From the NCBI GenBank assembly GCA_036397995.1, contig DASWHX010000108.1:5902-69901 (forward strand): DNA of 64,000 bases, in the 5' to 3' direction. The notes beneath the pieces are model-generated. The model ran no database searches. It was not told the DNA's origin and saw only the letters and a list, made by a program, of their open reading frames with translations. Shown in pieces: positions 56,639 through 64,000 of the stretch. Every line of letters starts with the position of its first letter. Position 1 is the stretch's first letter. The translations under genes were made by a program, and so were the position numbers. Source of the stretch: DASWHX01 sp036397995. GTDB lineage: Bacteria; Bacteroidota; Bacteroidia; Cytophagales; Cyclobacteriaceae.

Positions 56639-59140
56639 GTGAAGAAGTTTCAGCTAAATATGGATGCGCCGGAAGAGAGAGAAACACTTTTTGCTGACAT
56701 TATTCTACCAGTACCTGTTCCCGGTCTTTTTACTTATCGCATCCCTTTCCTTTTAAATAATCAAATTTCGATTGGATCACGGGTAATTGTTCCTTTTGGC
56801 AGCAGGAAAATCCTTACAGGTGTAATCAGGAAGATTCACAATCTGCCTCCCGCAAAGTATGAAGCGAAACTTATACATGATGTGCTGGAAGAAACTCCCT
56901 CTATCAATAATTTTCAATTCAAACTTTTTGAATGGATAGCGAGTTACTACATGTGCACAATTGGTGAAGTAATAAATGTTGCCATCCCCTCAGGATTAAA
57001 ACTAAGCAGTGAATCTCTGGTTCAGCTTCATCCGGAGTTTGACAGAGACCTTTCTGACTATGAATTTTCTGAAAAAGAGATTTCCGTCTTAAATGCATTG
57101 TCTACCGACCGCTCTCTACCTTATGACAGGATTCACGAACTAACGGATACAAAAAATATTCATTCCATCATAAAAAGCCTGGTAAGGAAAGACGCGATTC
57201 TGATTTATGAAAGCATAAAAGAGAAATACAAACCTAAGAAAATAAAAAAAATAAGATTGACAGGTGAACACCTGGATGAGAAAGTGTTGGAGAAATTAAT
57301 GAAGTCCCTGGAGAAGAAGGGTAAACAATTGGATATTGTTTTGATGTACCTGAAAACAGTGGATATTTTTGAATCTCCCGAACTTAATGTTTTAGGAATG
57401 AACAAGTCTGATTTACCACAATCCTCTTCCCTTCAAACTTTGATAAAAAATAAGATTTTCGATGAATTTGAAGTAACGGTTCCCCGACTGGAGACCTTCT
57501 CCAAAGATTTGAAAAATGTGATTCTTAACGACAATCAACAAAAAGTTTTGGATCTAATATTACAAGAGTTTGAAAGCAAGGATACTGTGCTCCTTCACGG
57601 AATTACCGGCAGCGGCAAGACAGAAATTTATATTCAATTGATCAAAGAAGCGCTTGATAATGGTAGTCAGGTTTTATACCTGCTCCCGGAAATTGCTTTA
57701 ACAACACAAATTGTAAGCCGGCTAAGAAAAGTATTTGGTGATAAGATGGGAGTTTACCACTCAAGATTTTCTGATAATGAAAGAGTGGAGGTGTGGAAGG
57801 GAATCCAGGATGGAAAGTTTTCTTTTATTGTTGGAGTCAGAAGTTCTGTTTTCCTTCCCTTTTCATCCCTTGGACTGGTAATAGTGGATGAAGAACATGA
57901 ATTATCTTACAAGCAGTTTGACCCGGCTCCGAGGTATAATGCAAGGGACACCGCAATAGTTCTGGCCGGATTTCACAAATCGAAAATTCTTTTAGGCTCC
58001 GCTACACCTTCTATTGAATCATATTTTAATACGAAGCATAGAAGCTACGGACTCGTAACTTTGTCAGAAAGATTTACCAATACACCGCTTCCGGAAATAA
58101 TTCCTGTAAACATGATTCGGCAAAGAAAGAAAAAGCTTGTACACGGAGAGTTCTCCCAGCCTCTTTTCGACGCAATTGGCCAGGCCCTCGCGGCTAAAGA
58201 GCAGGTAATTATTTTTCAAAACAGAAGAGGATATGCACCGCATCTTGTTTGTGAGGATTGTGGATGGATACCCAAATGTAAAAATTGCACGGTTTCGCTA
58301 ACCTACCATCAATACAGCAAAGATCTCCGGTGCCATTATTGCGGATATAAGGAGAATATTGTAATGCAATGCCCTGTATGCGGTTCACGATCATTACATC
58401 CTGTTAAATATGGTACTGAGAAACTGGAAGAAGATTTGCGCATGCTATTTCAGAACGCTAAAGTTCAGCGCATGGACCTGGATACAACCCGCAAGAAGAA
58501 AAGTTATGAGCAAATAATTGAAGATTTTGAAACGGGAGAAATTGATATATTAGTGGGAACACAAATGGTTACCAAAGGATTGGATTTCGATGGAGTAACC
58601 CTGGTGGGTATTCTGGATATTGACCGGATGATGCATTTTCCTGATTTCAGATCTTATGAGCGAACATTTCAATTAGCTACGCAAGTTAGCGGCCGCGCAG
58701 GCAGGCGTGATAAAAAAGGACTGGTTATTATTCAAACTAATAATACCGAACATCCCCTGATGAACAAGATTGTAAATCACAATTATAAAGGAATGGTGAA
58801 TGTTGAAATTAATGAAAGAAAAAGATTCCGATTTCCGCCCTTTGTCAGGCTTATTAAAATAATTGTCCGCCATGACGAGTTAATTATTTGTGAAAAGGCA
58901 GCAAAAGCTCTATCTATAAGATTAATTCAGGAACTTGGTCTTCAAAGGATTCTTGGACCAGCCGAACCGATGATATCAAAAATAAGAAACAAATACCTGA
59001 GAGAAATTTATATTAAATTAGAGCGCGATAAAGTGAATCTTGATAAAGTGAAGAAAAATATTCTGGAGATAGGACGCGAAATTCAAAATAACAAAGACTT
59101 TAAAAAAACCAGTCTGATTTTTGATGTAGACCCATACTGA
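56639..59140 (+). CDS. priA: Primosomal replication helicase PriA
   Basis: An 833-residue 3'-5' helicase that restarts stalled forks. The N-terminal DNA-binding domain is residues about 15-115, Walker A is GITGSGKT (321-328) and the DExH box DEEH (417-420). The zinc region carries four CxxC-type pairs (CEDCGW, CKNC, CHYCGY, CPVCGS). The start is GTG, 3 bases after the DUF255 gene. Confidence 0.96.
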   Translation: MKKFQLNMDAPEERETLFADIILPVPVPGLFTYRIPFLLNNQISIGSRVIVPFGSRKILTGVIRKIHNLPPAKYEAKLIHDVLEETPSINNFQFKLFEWIASYYMCTIGEVINVAIPSGLKLSSESLVQLHPEFDRDLSDYEFSEKEISVLNALSTDRSLPYDRIHELTDTKNIHSIIKSLVRKDAILIYESIKEKYKPKKIKKIRLTGEHLDEKVLEKLMKSLEKKGKQLDIVLMYLKTVDIFESPELNVLGMNKSDLPQSSSLQTLIKNKIFDEFEVTVPRLETFSKDLKNVILNDNQQKVLDLILQEFESKDTVLLHGITGSGKTEIYIQLIKEALDNGSQVLYLLPEIALTTQIVSRLRKVFGDKMGVYHSRFSDNERVEVWKGIQDGKFSFIVGVRSSVFLPFSSLGLVIVDEEHELSYKQFDPAPRYNARDTAIVLAGFHKSKILLGSATPSIESYFNTKHRSYGLVTLSERFTNTPLPEIIPVNMIRQRKKKLVHGEFSQPLFDAIGQALAAKEQVIIFQNRRGYAPHLVCEDCGWIPKCKNCTVSLTYHQYSKDLRCHYCGYKENIVMQCPVCGSRSLHPVKYGTEKLEEDLRMLFQNAKVQRMDLDTTRKKKSYEQIIEDFETGEIDILVGTQMVTKGLDFDGVTLVGILDIDRMMHFPDFRSYERTFQLATQVSGRAGRRDKKGLVIIQTNNTEHPLMNKIVNHNYKGMVNVEINERKRFRFPPFVRLIKIIVRHDELIICEKAAKALSIRLIQELGLQRILGPAEPMISKIRNKYLREIYIKLERDKVNLDKVKKNILEIGREIQNNKDFKKTSLIFDVDPY

Positions 59141-59580
59141 TGAAAATATTCAAAATTGCTGCTGTCATTTTTTTTGTTTTCTTTCTGACCGCTTGTAAGG
59201 AAGATGATACTCCTTTGGATTTAACTCAGTATGAGCCTTTTGTTAACATTGGCTTTTATGATACGCTAAATCAACCGGTGGAAACTCTCATTGAACAGGT
59301 TCAACCGCTTGGTCATAATCCATTTACCTTTCCAGAACCTGCCACAACATTCCGGTTCCCTCTGGATATTAATACGACAATGACGAAATTTGATATTACC
59401 ATTTCGGAAGAAACGGGTACTATTACTGTAGAATATTTACGCAGGGTTGAAAATCAAATTAACATTCTTCGGTTTATTATGGAAAAAATTGTTGTTTCAG
59501 CTCACTCATATGATTCGGTGAAAATAGTATGTGAAACCCCTTGCATCTCAAATGAAACTGAAATCAGGATTTACAGGTAG
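59140..59580 (+). CDS. Lipoprotein, DUF6452-like
   Basis: A 146-residue lipoprotein with lipobox LTAC (Cys19) and a beta-rich body (FVNIGFYDTL, FRFPLDINTTMTKFDITISE). Layout and neighbour suggest the DUF6452 family, which in Bacteroidota precedes a DUF6048 gene as here. The start shares one base with the priA stop (TGATG). Function is unknown. Confidence 0.65.
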   Translation: MKIFKIAAVIFFVFFLTACKEDDTPLDLTQYEPFVNIGFYDTLNQPVETLIEQVQPLGHNPFTFPEPATTFRFPLDINTTMTKFDITISEETGTITVEYLRRVENQINILRFIMEKIVVSAHSYDSVKIVCETPCISNETEIRIYR

Positions 59581-60190
59581 TATTCTGCTATTATTAATTG
59601 CAGCCGAATCTTTTGGACAAACGGATTCCATAAAGAATCATTTCTCTGTTGACTTGAGTATTGATTACCTGAAATTCGCTAGTTACCTTTCAGATTCACA
59701 AGAAAAATACGAAGGTGAGTTGGGTATCATGTTTGGGCGGTACAGAATTGCCGGAGAATACGGAATGGCGGAGTTAACGCCAAAGGATTTATTCGACAAT
59801 GCAGATTATTACGCCAAAGGAAATTATTGGAGAATCGGATTCGATTTCAAATTACCTGTAAATCCAAAGAACAATTTATATATCGGAGCCCGGTATGCAG
59901 CCACTGAGTTTGATGAAAGTATCCTGATTTATTACGATAGTAATACTTTCAACCCGTATTTCGAAGAAAACATGGGTTTGAAAGCAAACTGGTATGAAGC
60001 TGTAATATCTTCCGAATCCCGGATAATTGCACAACTATATTTGGGATTTAAATTGAGAGTACGTTTTATGGATTCTTATGATAATCCCGGACTCGTGGAA
60101 ATATATTCCATTCCCGGCTATGGAAAATCCTTTGATAGATCTGCGCTTGCCGTGAATCTTTTCGCCAGATACCGGATTACTTTCTGGTAA
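59552..60190 (+). CDS. Outer-membrane beta-barrel-like protein, DUF6048-like
   Basis: A 212-residue protein with a signal peptide ending near ESFGQ, then alternating strands (GELGIMFGRYRIAGEYGM, YWRIGFDFKL, NNLYIGARYAATEFDES) and the aromatic end FARYRITFW, as for a small outer-membrane barrel. It resembles DUF6048. I chose the ATG at 59552; a start seven codons upstream would spoil the signal. It overlaps the lipoprotein gene by 29 bases, so the two should be made together. Confidence 0.65.
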   Translation: MKLKSGFTGSILLLLIAAESFGQTDSIKNHFSVDLSIDYLKFASYLSDSQEKYEGELGIMFGRYRIAGEYGMAELTPKDLFDNADYYAKGNYWRIGFDFKLPVNPKNNLYIGARYAATEFDESILIYYDSNTFNPYFEENMGLKANWYEAVISSESRIIAQLYLGFKLRVRFMDSYDNPGLVEIYSIPGYGKSFDRSALAVNLFARYRITFW

Positions 60191-60965
60191 TTATTTCCCA
60201 CTCTTCATTAAGAAATGCAATGCCGTGATGAGCGGTTAAATCATACATACAAGGAACGATGGAGACAAAATTATTTGCTATCGCCCATTCATCATTATCT
60301 TCACCTTTATCAAAATTTACGAAATTACCGGCCATCCAGAAATATCGTCTTCCGTTTGGATCATAGCGCAAATCAAACTCTTCCTGCCATTTGGCCCGCG
60401 CTTGCCGGCAAATCTTTATTCCTTTTATATTTTCATTTCTTTTTGGAGGAAAATTAACATTAAGTGCAACTCCTTTCGGTAATCCTGTTCTCAAGACCTC
60501 TTCAGTAATTTCTTTTACATACCTTCTGCAATGAGAAAAATCAGCAGTTGAAGAATAATCACACAAAGAAAAACCAATGCTTGGAAATCCCTCAATTGCG
60601 CCTTCAATAGCGGCCGACATAGTACCCGAATATAATACACTTATGCTGGTATTACTTCCATGATTAATTCCGCTTACTACAACATCGGGTAAGCGATCAT
60701 TTAAAACGAAATGTTTGGCCAGTTTCACACAGTCCGCCGGAGTTCCGGAGCATTCATAGGCAGGTATATCTCCAAAAATATCCGTCGGATCGAGTCTTAA
60801 TGTATTGCCCACCGTTATCGCGTGACCCGTCCCTGACTGAGGCCCATCAGGTGCAACAACAACAACCTCCCCTATTTCGCTCATTATATTAACCAGATTT
60901 CTGATTCCCATGGAGGTAATTCCGTCATCATTCGAAATTAATATCAGCGGGCGTTTCTTTTCCAT
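60177..60965 (-). CDS. surE: 5'/3'-nucleotidase SurE
   Basis: A 262-residue survival-protein phosphatase: ILISNDDGITSMGIRNLVNI (metal site DD), VVAPDGPQSGTGHAIT and VVSGINHGSNTSISVLYSGT. It removes phosphate from nucleotides. The ATG at 60965 is chosen over a TTG two codons upstream. The last 14 bases overlap the convergent DUF6048-like gene. Confidence 0.95.
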   Translation of the reverse strand: MEKKRPLILISNDDGITSMGIRNLVNIMSEIGEVVVVAPDGPQSGTGHAITVGNTLRLDPTDIFGDIPAYECSGTPADCVKLAKHFVLNDRLPDVVVSGINHGSNTSISVLYSGTMSAAIEGAIEGFPSIGFSLCDYSSTADFSHCRRYVKEITEEVLRTGLPKGVALNVNFPPKRNENIKGIKICRQARAKWQEEFDLRYDPNGRRYFWMAGNFVNFDKGEDNDEWAIANNFVSIVPCMYDLTAHHGIAFLNEEWEIITRK

Positions 60966-61019
60966 TCCCAAAAGTAAGGAAAAGGATTAAATGGTGGATA
61001 ATTTAATTTTCCCTGTTAA

Positions 61020-61637
61020 TCAGCCGTCAAGCAGGGCATTGTAATAGGCAAAGATTCGGGCAAGATCCGATTTCTCATCGGTCTTAAGATTGTTCTTTCT
61101 AATATATTCTTTGATCTCCCGCTGCCTGTCTTTTAGTAAATCAAGGAGGTCTCTGTATTTCTTACTGAAATATTGTATCTCCCCGTTCTTTCGTAAGATA
61201 AAATAGTCATAGCTGAGAACCTGACGCGTATAAGTACCGCCCGACCAGTAATAAGAATTATAATGGGAAGTTTCATTCACAATGGATTCCCTGGCTAAAA
61301 GAGTTACCTTGCCTTCATAAATAACTTCAAACAATGTTGGAGTCTTATAATTTGATTTAAGATCATAGGGAATGGAATAAAACTGACGGTAATTCTCTAT
61401 AGTGACATCAAAAATTTCAAAATAAAAAATCTTTCTGGAACTGTAAGTCATCAGGCGCCCTTCACCATTAATCTGCACAAGGTCAGTTTCAATATTGTAT
61501 TTTATTTCACCGGAAATTGTATCGCCACTAATTAGTACCATCTTCCCAGGATGCCAGAATTCTGATGGAAAATCCTGCGCTGGCGAAAGGGAACCAATCA
61601 GGCAAAATCCGATTAGGAGTCCCGCTATCTTATTCAT
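61020..61637 (-). CDS. Secreted hypothetical protein
   Basis: A 205-residue protein with a signal peptide ending near LSPAQ. The body is beta-rich (ISGDTISGEIKYNIETDLVQ, TLFEVIYEGKVTLLARES) with a helical, charged C-terminus. The pattern of a strand array with a GDTISGEI-type opening is common in secreted Bacteroidota proteins of unknown function. It lies 2 bases after ribBA on the same strand. Confidence 0.65.
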   Translation of the reverse strand: MNKIAGLLIGFCLIGSLSPAQDFPSEFWHPGKMVLISGDTISGEIKYNIETDLVQINGEGRLMTYSSRKIFYFEIFDVTIENYRQFYSIPYDLKSNYKTPTLFEVIYEGKVTLLARESIVNETSHYNSYYWSGGTYTRQVLSYDYFILRKNGEIQYFSKKYRDLLDLLKDRQREIKEYIRKNNLKTDEKSDLARIFAYYNALLDG

Positions 61638-61639
61638 GG

Positions 61640-62854
61640 CTATTTTTTCAAAATAGTATGCCCCATTTTATCGCGCTTGGTGGTCAAATATTTTTCATTA
61701 TGCTGATTAGGAGCAATCTCTATAGGTACATTTTCTACAATTTCCAGGCCATACCCGATTAGTCCTGCTCTTTTAGTAGGGTTGTTAGATATAAGTCTGA
61801 TTTTAGTAATTCCCAGATCTCTTAGGATTTGCGCGCCAACCCCATAATCTCGTTGATCCATTTTAAAACCCAATTCCAAATTCGCTTCCACGGTATCAAG
61901 TCCTTCTTCCTGAAGTTTATAAGCTTTCAATTTATTCAAAAGACCAATTCCTCTTCCTTCCTGATTCATGTATAAGACAACCCCCTTCCCTTCACGCTCA
62001 ACAATTTCCATTGCTTTATGCAACTGGTTGCCGCAATCGCACCTGCACGAACCAAAAATATCTCCAGTAGCACAGGATGAATGAACTCGCACCAGAACCG
62101 GCTCATCACTTTTCCAGGAACCTTTCGTCAGTGCAAGATGAATTTCATTGGTGCTCGTTTGTCTGTAGGCTGTAAGATGGAAATCCCCGAAAGTCGTTGG
62201 CATATCCACATCAATTTCCTTCTTAATCAGTGTTTCATTGGCCAGCCTGTATGCAATAAGATCTTTTATTGAAACCAGTTTCAGGCTAAACTTATTGGCA
62301 ACTCTTCTTAAATCTGGTAACCTGGCCATGGTACCGTCTTCGTTCATGATCTCCACTAACACTCCTGCCGGTTTGAAACCGGCCAACCTGGCAAAGTCAA
62401 TTGCAGCTTCTGTGTGTCCGGTTCTCCGGAGCACTCCGCCCTTCTTTGCACGCAAGGGAAAAATGTGACCCGGCTTGCCCAGATCCTCCGGTTTAATTTC
62501 CGGATCAATCAGTGCACGCACTGTTTTTGATCTGTCGCTGGCTGATATTCCTGTGGTACAGCCATGACCAAGGAGATCTACGCTTACAGTAAATGGAGTT
62601 TGATGCAATGCCGTATTCCTTCCTACCATCAGCTCAAGACCTAATTCCTCGCATCGCTCTTCAATAAGAGGAGCACAAATAAGTCCCCTTCCATGTGTGG
62701 CCATGAAATTTATAATGTCAGGCGTGACGCATTCAGCCGCACAAATAAAATCACCTTCATTTTCCCTGTCTTCATCATCTACTACAATAATCACTTCACC
62801 ATTTTGAATTGCTTCAATGGCCGCCTCAATCTTATCTAACTTAATGTCACTCAT
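61640..62854 (-). CDS. ribBA: Bifunctional DHBP synthase / GTP cyclohydrolase II
   Basis: A 404-residue fusion that makes two riboflavin precursors. The N-terminal RibB domain has [20 protein letters not shown] and [17 protein letters not shown]; the C-terminal RibA domain has the zinc cysteines in [20 protein letters not shown] and the catalytic [10 protein letters not shown] chose the ATG at 62854; an upstream ATG adds seven residues. It may be co-transcribed with the secreted protein downstream. Confidence 0.96.
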   Translation of the reverse strand: MSDIKLDKIEAAIEAIQNGEVIIVVDDEDRENEGDFICAAECVTPDIINFMATHGRGLICAPLIEERCEELGLELMVGRNTALHQTPFTVSVDLLGHGCTTGISASDRSKTVRALIDPEIKPEDLGKPGHIFPLRAKKGGVLRRTGHTEAAIDFARLAGFKPAGVLVEIMNEDGTMARLPDLRRVANKFSLKLVSIKDLIAYRLANETLIKKEIDVDMPTTFGDFHLTAYRQTSTNEIHLALTKGSWKSDEPVLVRVHSSCATGDIFGSCRCDCGNQLHKAMEIVEREGKGVVLYMNQEGRGIGLLNKLKAYKLQEEGLDTVEANLELGFKMDQRDYGVGAQILRDLGITKIRLISNNPTKRAGLIGYGLEIVENVPIEIAPNQHNEKYLTTKRDKMGHTILKK

Positions 62855-62920
62855 CAAAGTCTGAAATTTTATCAAAAATACGAAGATTTTCCAGGTTATT
62901 GAAATTCACAGGCTTATGTC

Positions 62921-64000
62921 TCAATCATTTACTACAATGCCCAAAAGATTCCCAATTTCTCTCTCCGCGGACTTTAACCTTGCAATATCTTTCTGTAGGT
63001 TCTCCTGCTTGCCAGGGTCTGGCTCATCCTTAAGGTTTTTGAGTTTATCTCTTAATAACTTTCCGTTGAGCCTGAATTTTAATCGAAGAATGTTATGATA
63101 GAAAAGATTAGGCAGTAATTCGCTTTCTTCAGGGACTGGAATTTTATGCCCAAACCAATTAGGGCTCACCTCATATCTAAGCGTTGTTAAATCCACCACT
63201 TCTCGCTGAACTTCCTCATTGCCGTTAGTCATAAGGTATTGCATATCAATTAAATTACCTTTAGCTAATTGTTCTTTATAAATATCCAGAATCTCTTTAT
63301 AAACCGGTGTCTTAAATTCAATTTCATCCAGTTCTGATAAGAAGTAGTCATAGGCTTTATATTCTTTTTCCAGTTCCGAATGACCGTAAGTAATCAGCAA
63401 TCGGATTCCTTCACGTTCCTGAAAACGAATTTTATCATCCTGGGAAATACTTTCATCCTGGTTATGGATATCCGGATACTGCGTCGGCTCAACATCCTGA
63501 TTAGAATCCAACCGCTTTGATTTATCCCTGCGTTCCCGAATGAGAATCTTATTTTGCTCTGCAACTAAAATGCTTTCATCCAGGTCTAATTTTTTGGCAG
63601 TCTCTTTTATGTACACAGCCCTTTTTACGGGATCAGGAATTTTAGTAATACTTACAACAATCTCCCTGATAACTTCAGCTTTCTTAACGGGATTATTGGC
63701 AAATTCCTGGGCATAAAGTTCCGTCTTGAAAGAAATAAAATCCCGGCTATCACTCGCCAGGAGTTCCTTCATCTCATTGGAACCCAATTTCTTGACAAGG
63801 CTGTCAGGATCATCTTCATCAGGCAAAACCACAATCCTTACATTAAGACCTCCCTCCAGCAGCATATCCAGGCCTCTTAACGAAGCTTTCAAACCGGCAG
63901 AATCACCATCATACAAAATGGTGACATTCTCCGTGTATCTTTTTATTAGCGTTATCTGCTCTTTGGTCAGAGCAGTTCCGGAGGATGACACAACATTGCC
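62921..64000 (-). CDS. dnaG: DNA primase DnaG, C-terminal part
   Basis: The gene runs off the right edge, so the zinc finger and most of the N-terminal half are outside. What remains includes the end of the TOPRIM domain (VTILYDGDSAGLKASLRGLD, DEDDPDSLVKKLG) and the long C-terminal helicase-binding region, about 360 residues. DnaG makes RNA primers at the fork together with DnaB, encoded at 22969-24489. Confidence 0.93.
   Translation of the reverse strand, partial: GNVVSSSGTALTKEQITLIKRYTENVTILYDGDSAGLKASLRGLDMLLEGGLNVRIVVLPDEDDPDSLVKKLGSNEMKELLASDSRDFISFKTELYAQEFANNPVKKAEVIREIVVSITKIPDPVKRAVYIKETAKKLDLDESILVAEQNKILIRERRDKSKRLDSNQDVEPTQYPDIHNQDESISQDDKIRFQEREGIRLLITYGHSELEKEYKAYDYFLSELDEIEFKTPVYKEILDIYKEQLAKGNLIDMQYLMTNGNEEVQREVVDLTTLRYEVSPNWFGHKIPVPEESELLPNLFYHNILRLKFRLNGKLLRDKLKNLKDEPDPGKQENLQKDIARLKSAEREIGNLLGIVVND

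Overview
The window is a gene-dense, mostly housekeeping stretch of a Bacteroidota chromosome. I place it in the order Cytophagales by inference. The evidence is the promoter grammar (TTTG, 19 bases, TAnnTTTG, with two perfect copies before miaB and rpsF), the near absence of Shine-Dalgarno sequences, frequent TTG/GTG starts, a remnant of a PorP/SprF (type IX secretion) gene, and Bacteroidota-restricted families (DUF5683, DUF6048-like, GSCFA, OmpH). Many gene runs are typical of that group: miaB / sigma-54 activator / lptE / secG / groESL, parA-parB-DUF5683-dapB-lepB, and rpsF-rpsR-rplI. I see no insertion sequence, prophage, CRISPR array, tRNA or rRNA.

Layout. 1-6 kb: an ABC permease fragment, a secreted endonuclease/phosphatase-fold protein, small membrane proteins, OmpH, a rhomboid protease, a CDF metal exporter and a gamma-carbonic anhydrase. 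6-14 kb: miaB, a PspF-like sigma-54 activator without a sensor domain, lptE, a lysine-rich protein whose C-terminal domain lies in the -1 frame beyond an A10 run, secG and groESL. 14-24.5 kb: a SiaC homologue, a POT peptide transporter, pckA, a CNT nucleoside transporter, a BFN nuclease, etfBA, a TPR protein and dnaB. 24.5-24.8 kb: a cluster of same-orientation DnaA boxes, a candidate oriC. 24.8-34 kb: mpl, an exonuclease, an M48 protease, then a run of FAH hydrolase, M23 peptidase, PrxQ, split transketolase and class III aminotransferase. 34-40.5 kb: a TlpA-like lipoprotein, the SRP RNA, transaldolase, ftsE, an ECF sigma factor with a membrane partner, a TPR protein, cca and the PorP/SprF remnant. 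40.6-49 kb: pyrG, yidC, a metallo-hydrolase, parAB, DUF5683, dapB and lepB. 49-64 kb: ung, apaG, two methyltransferases, rpsF-rpsR-rplI, GSCFA, DUF255, priA, DUF6452-like and DUF6048-like genes, surE, ribBA and the 3' part of dnaG.

Together the genes cover replication and segregation (dnaB, candidate oriC, priA, dnaG, parAB, ung), protein export and folding (secG, yidC, lepB, groESL, OmpH) and central metabolism. The points that best repay a second look are the A10 frame change before secG, a perfect hairpin that contains the pyrG start codon and begins at the predicted transcription start, the DnaA-box cluster, and a sigma-54-type promoter with paired TGTCA sites before groES, near a sensorless sigma-54 activator. 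No clearly new multi-gene system is visible.
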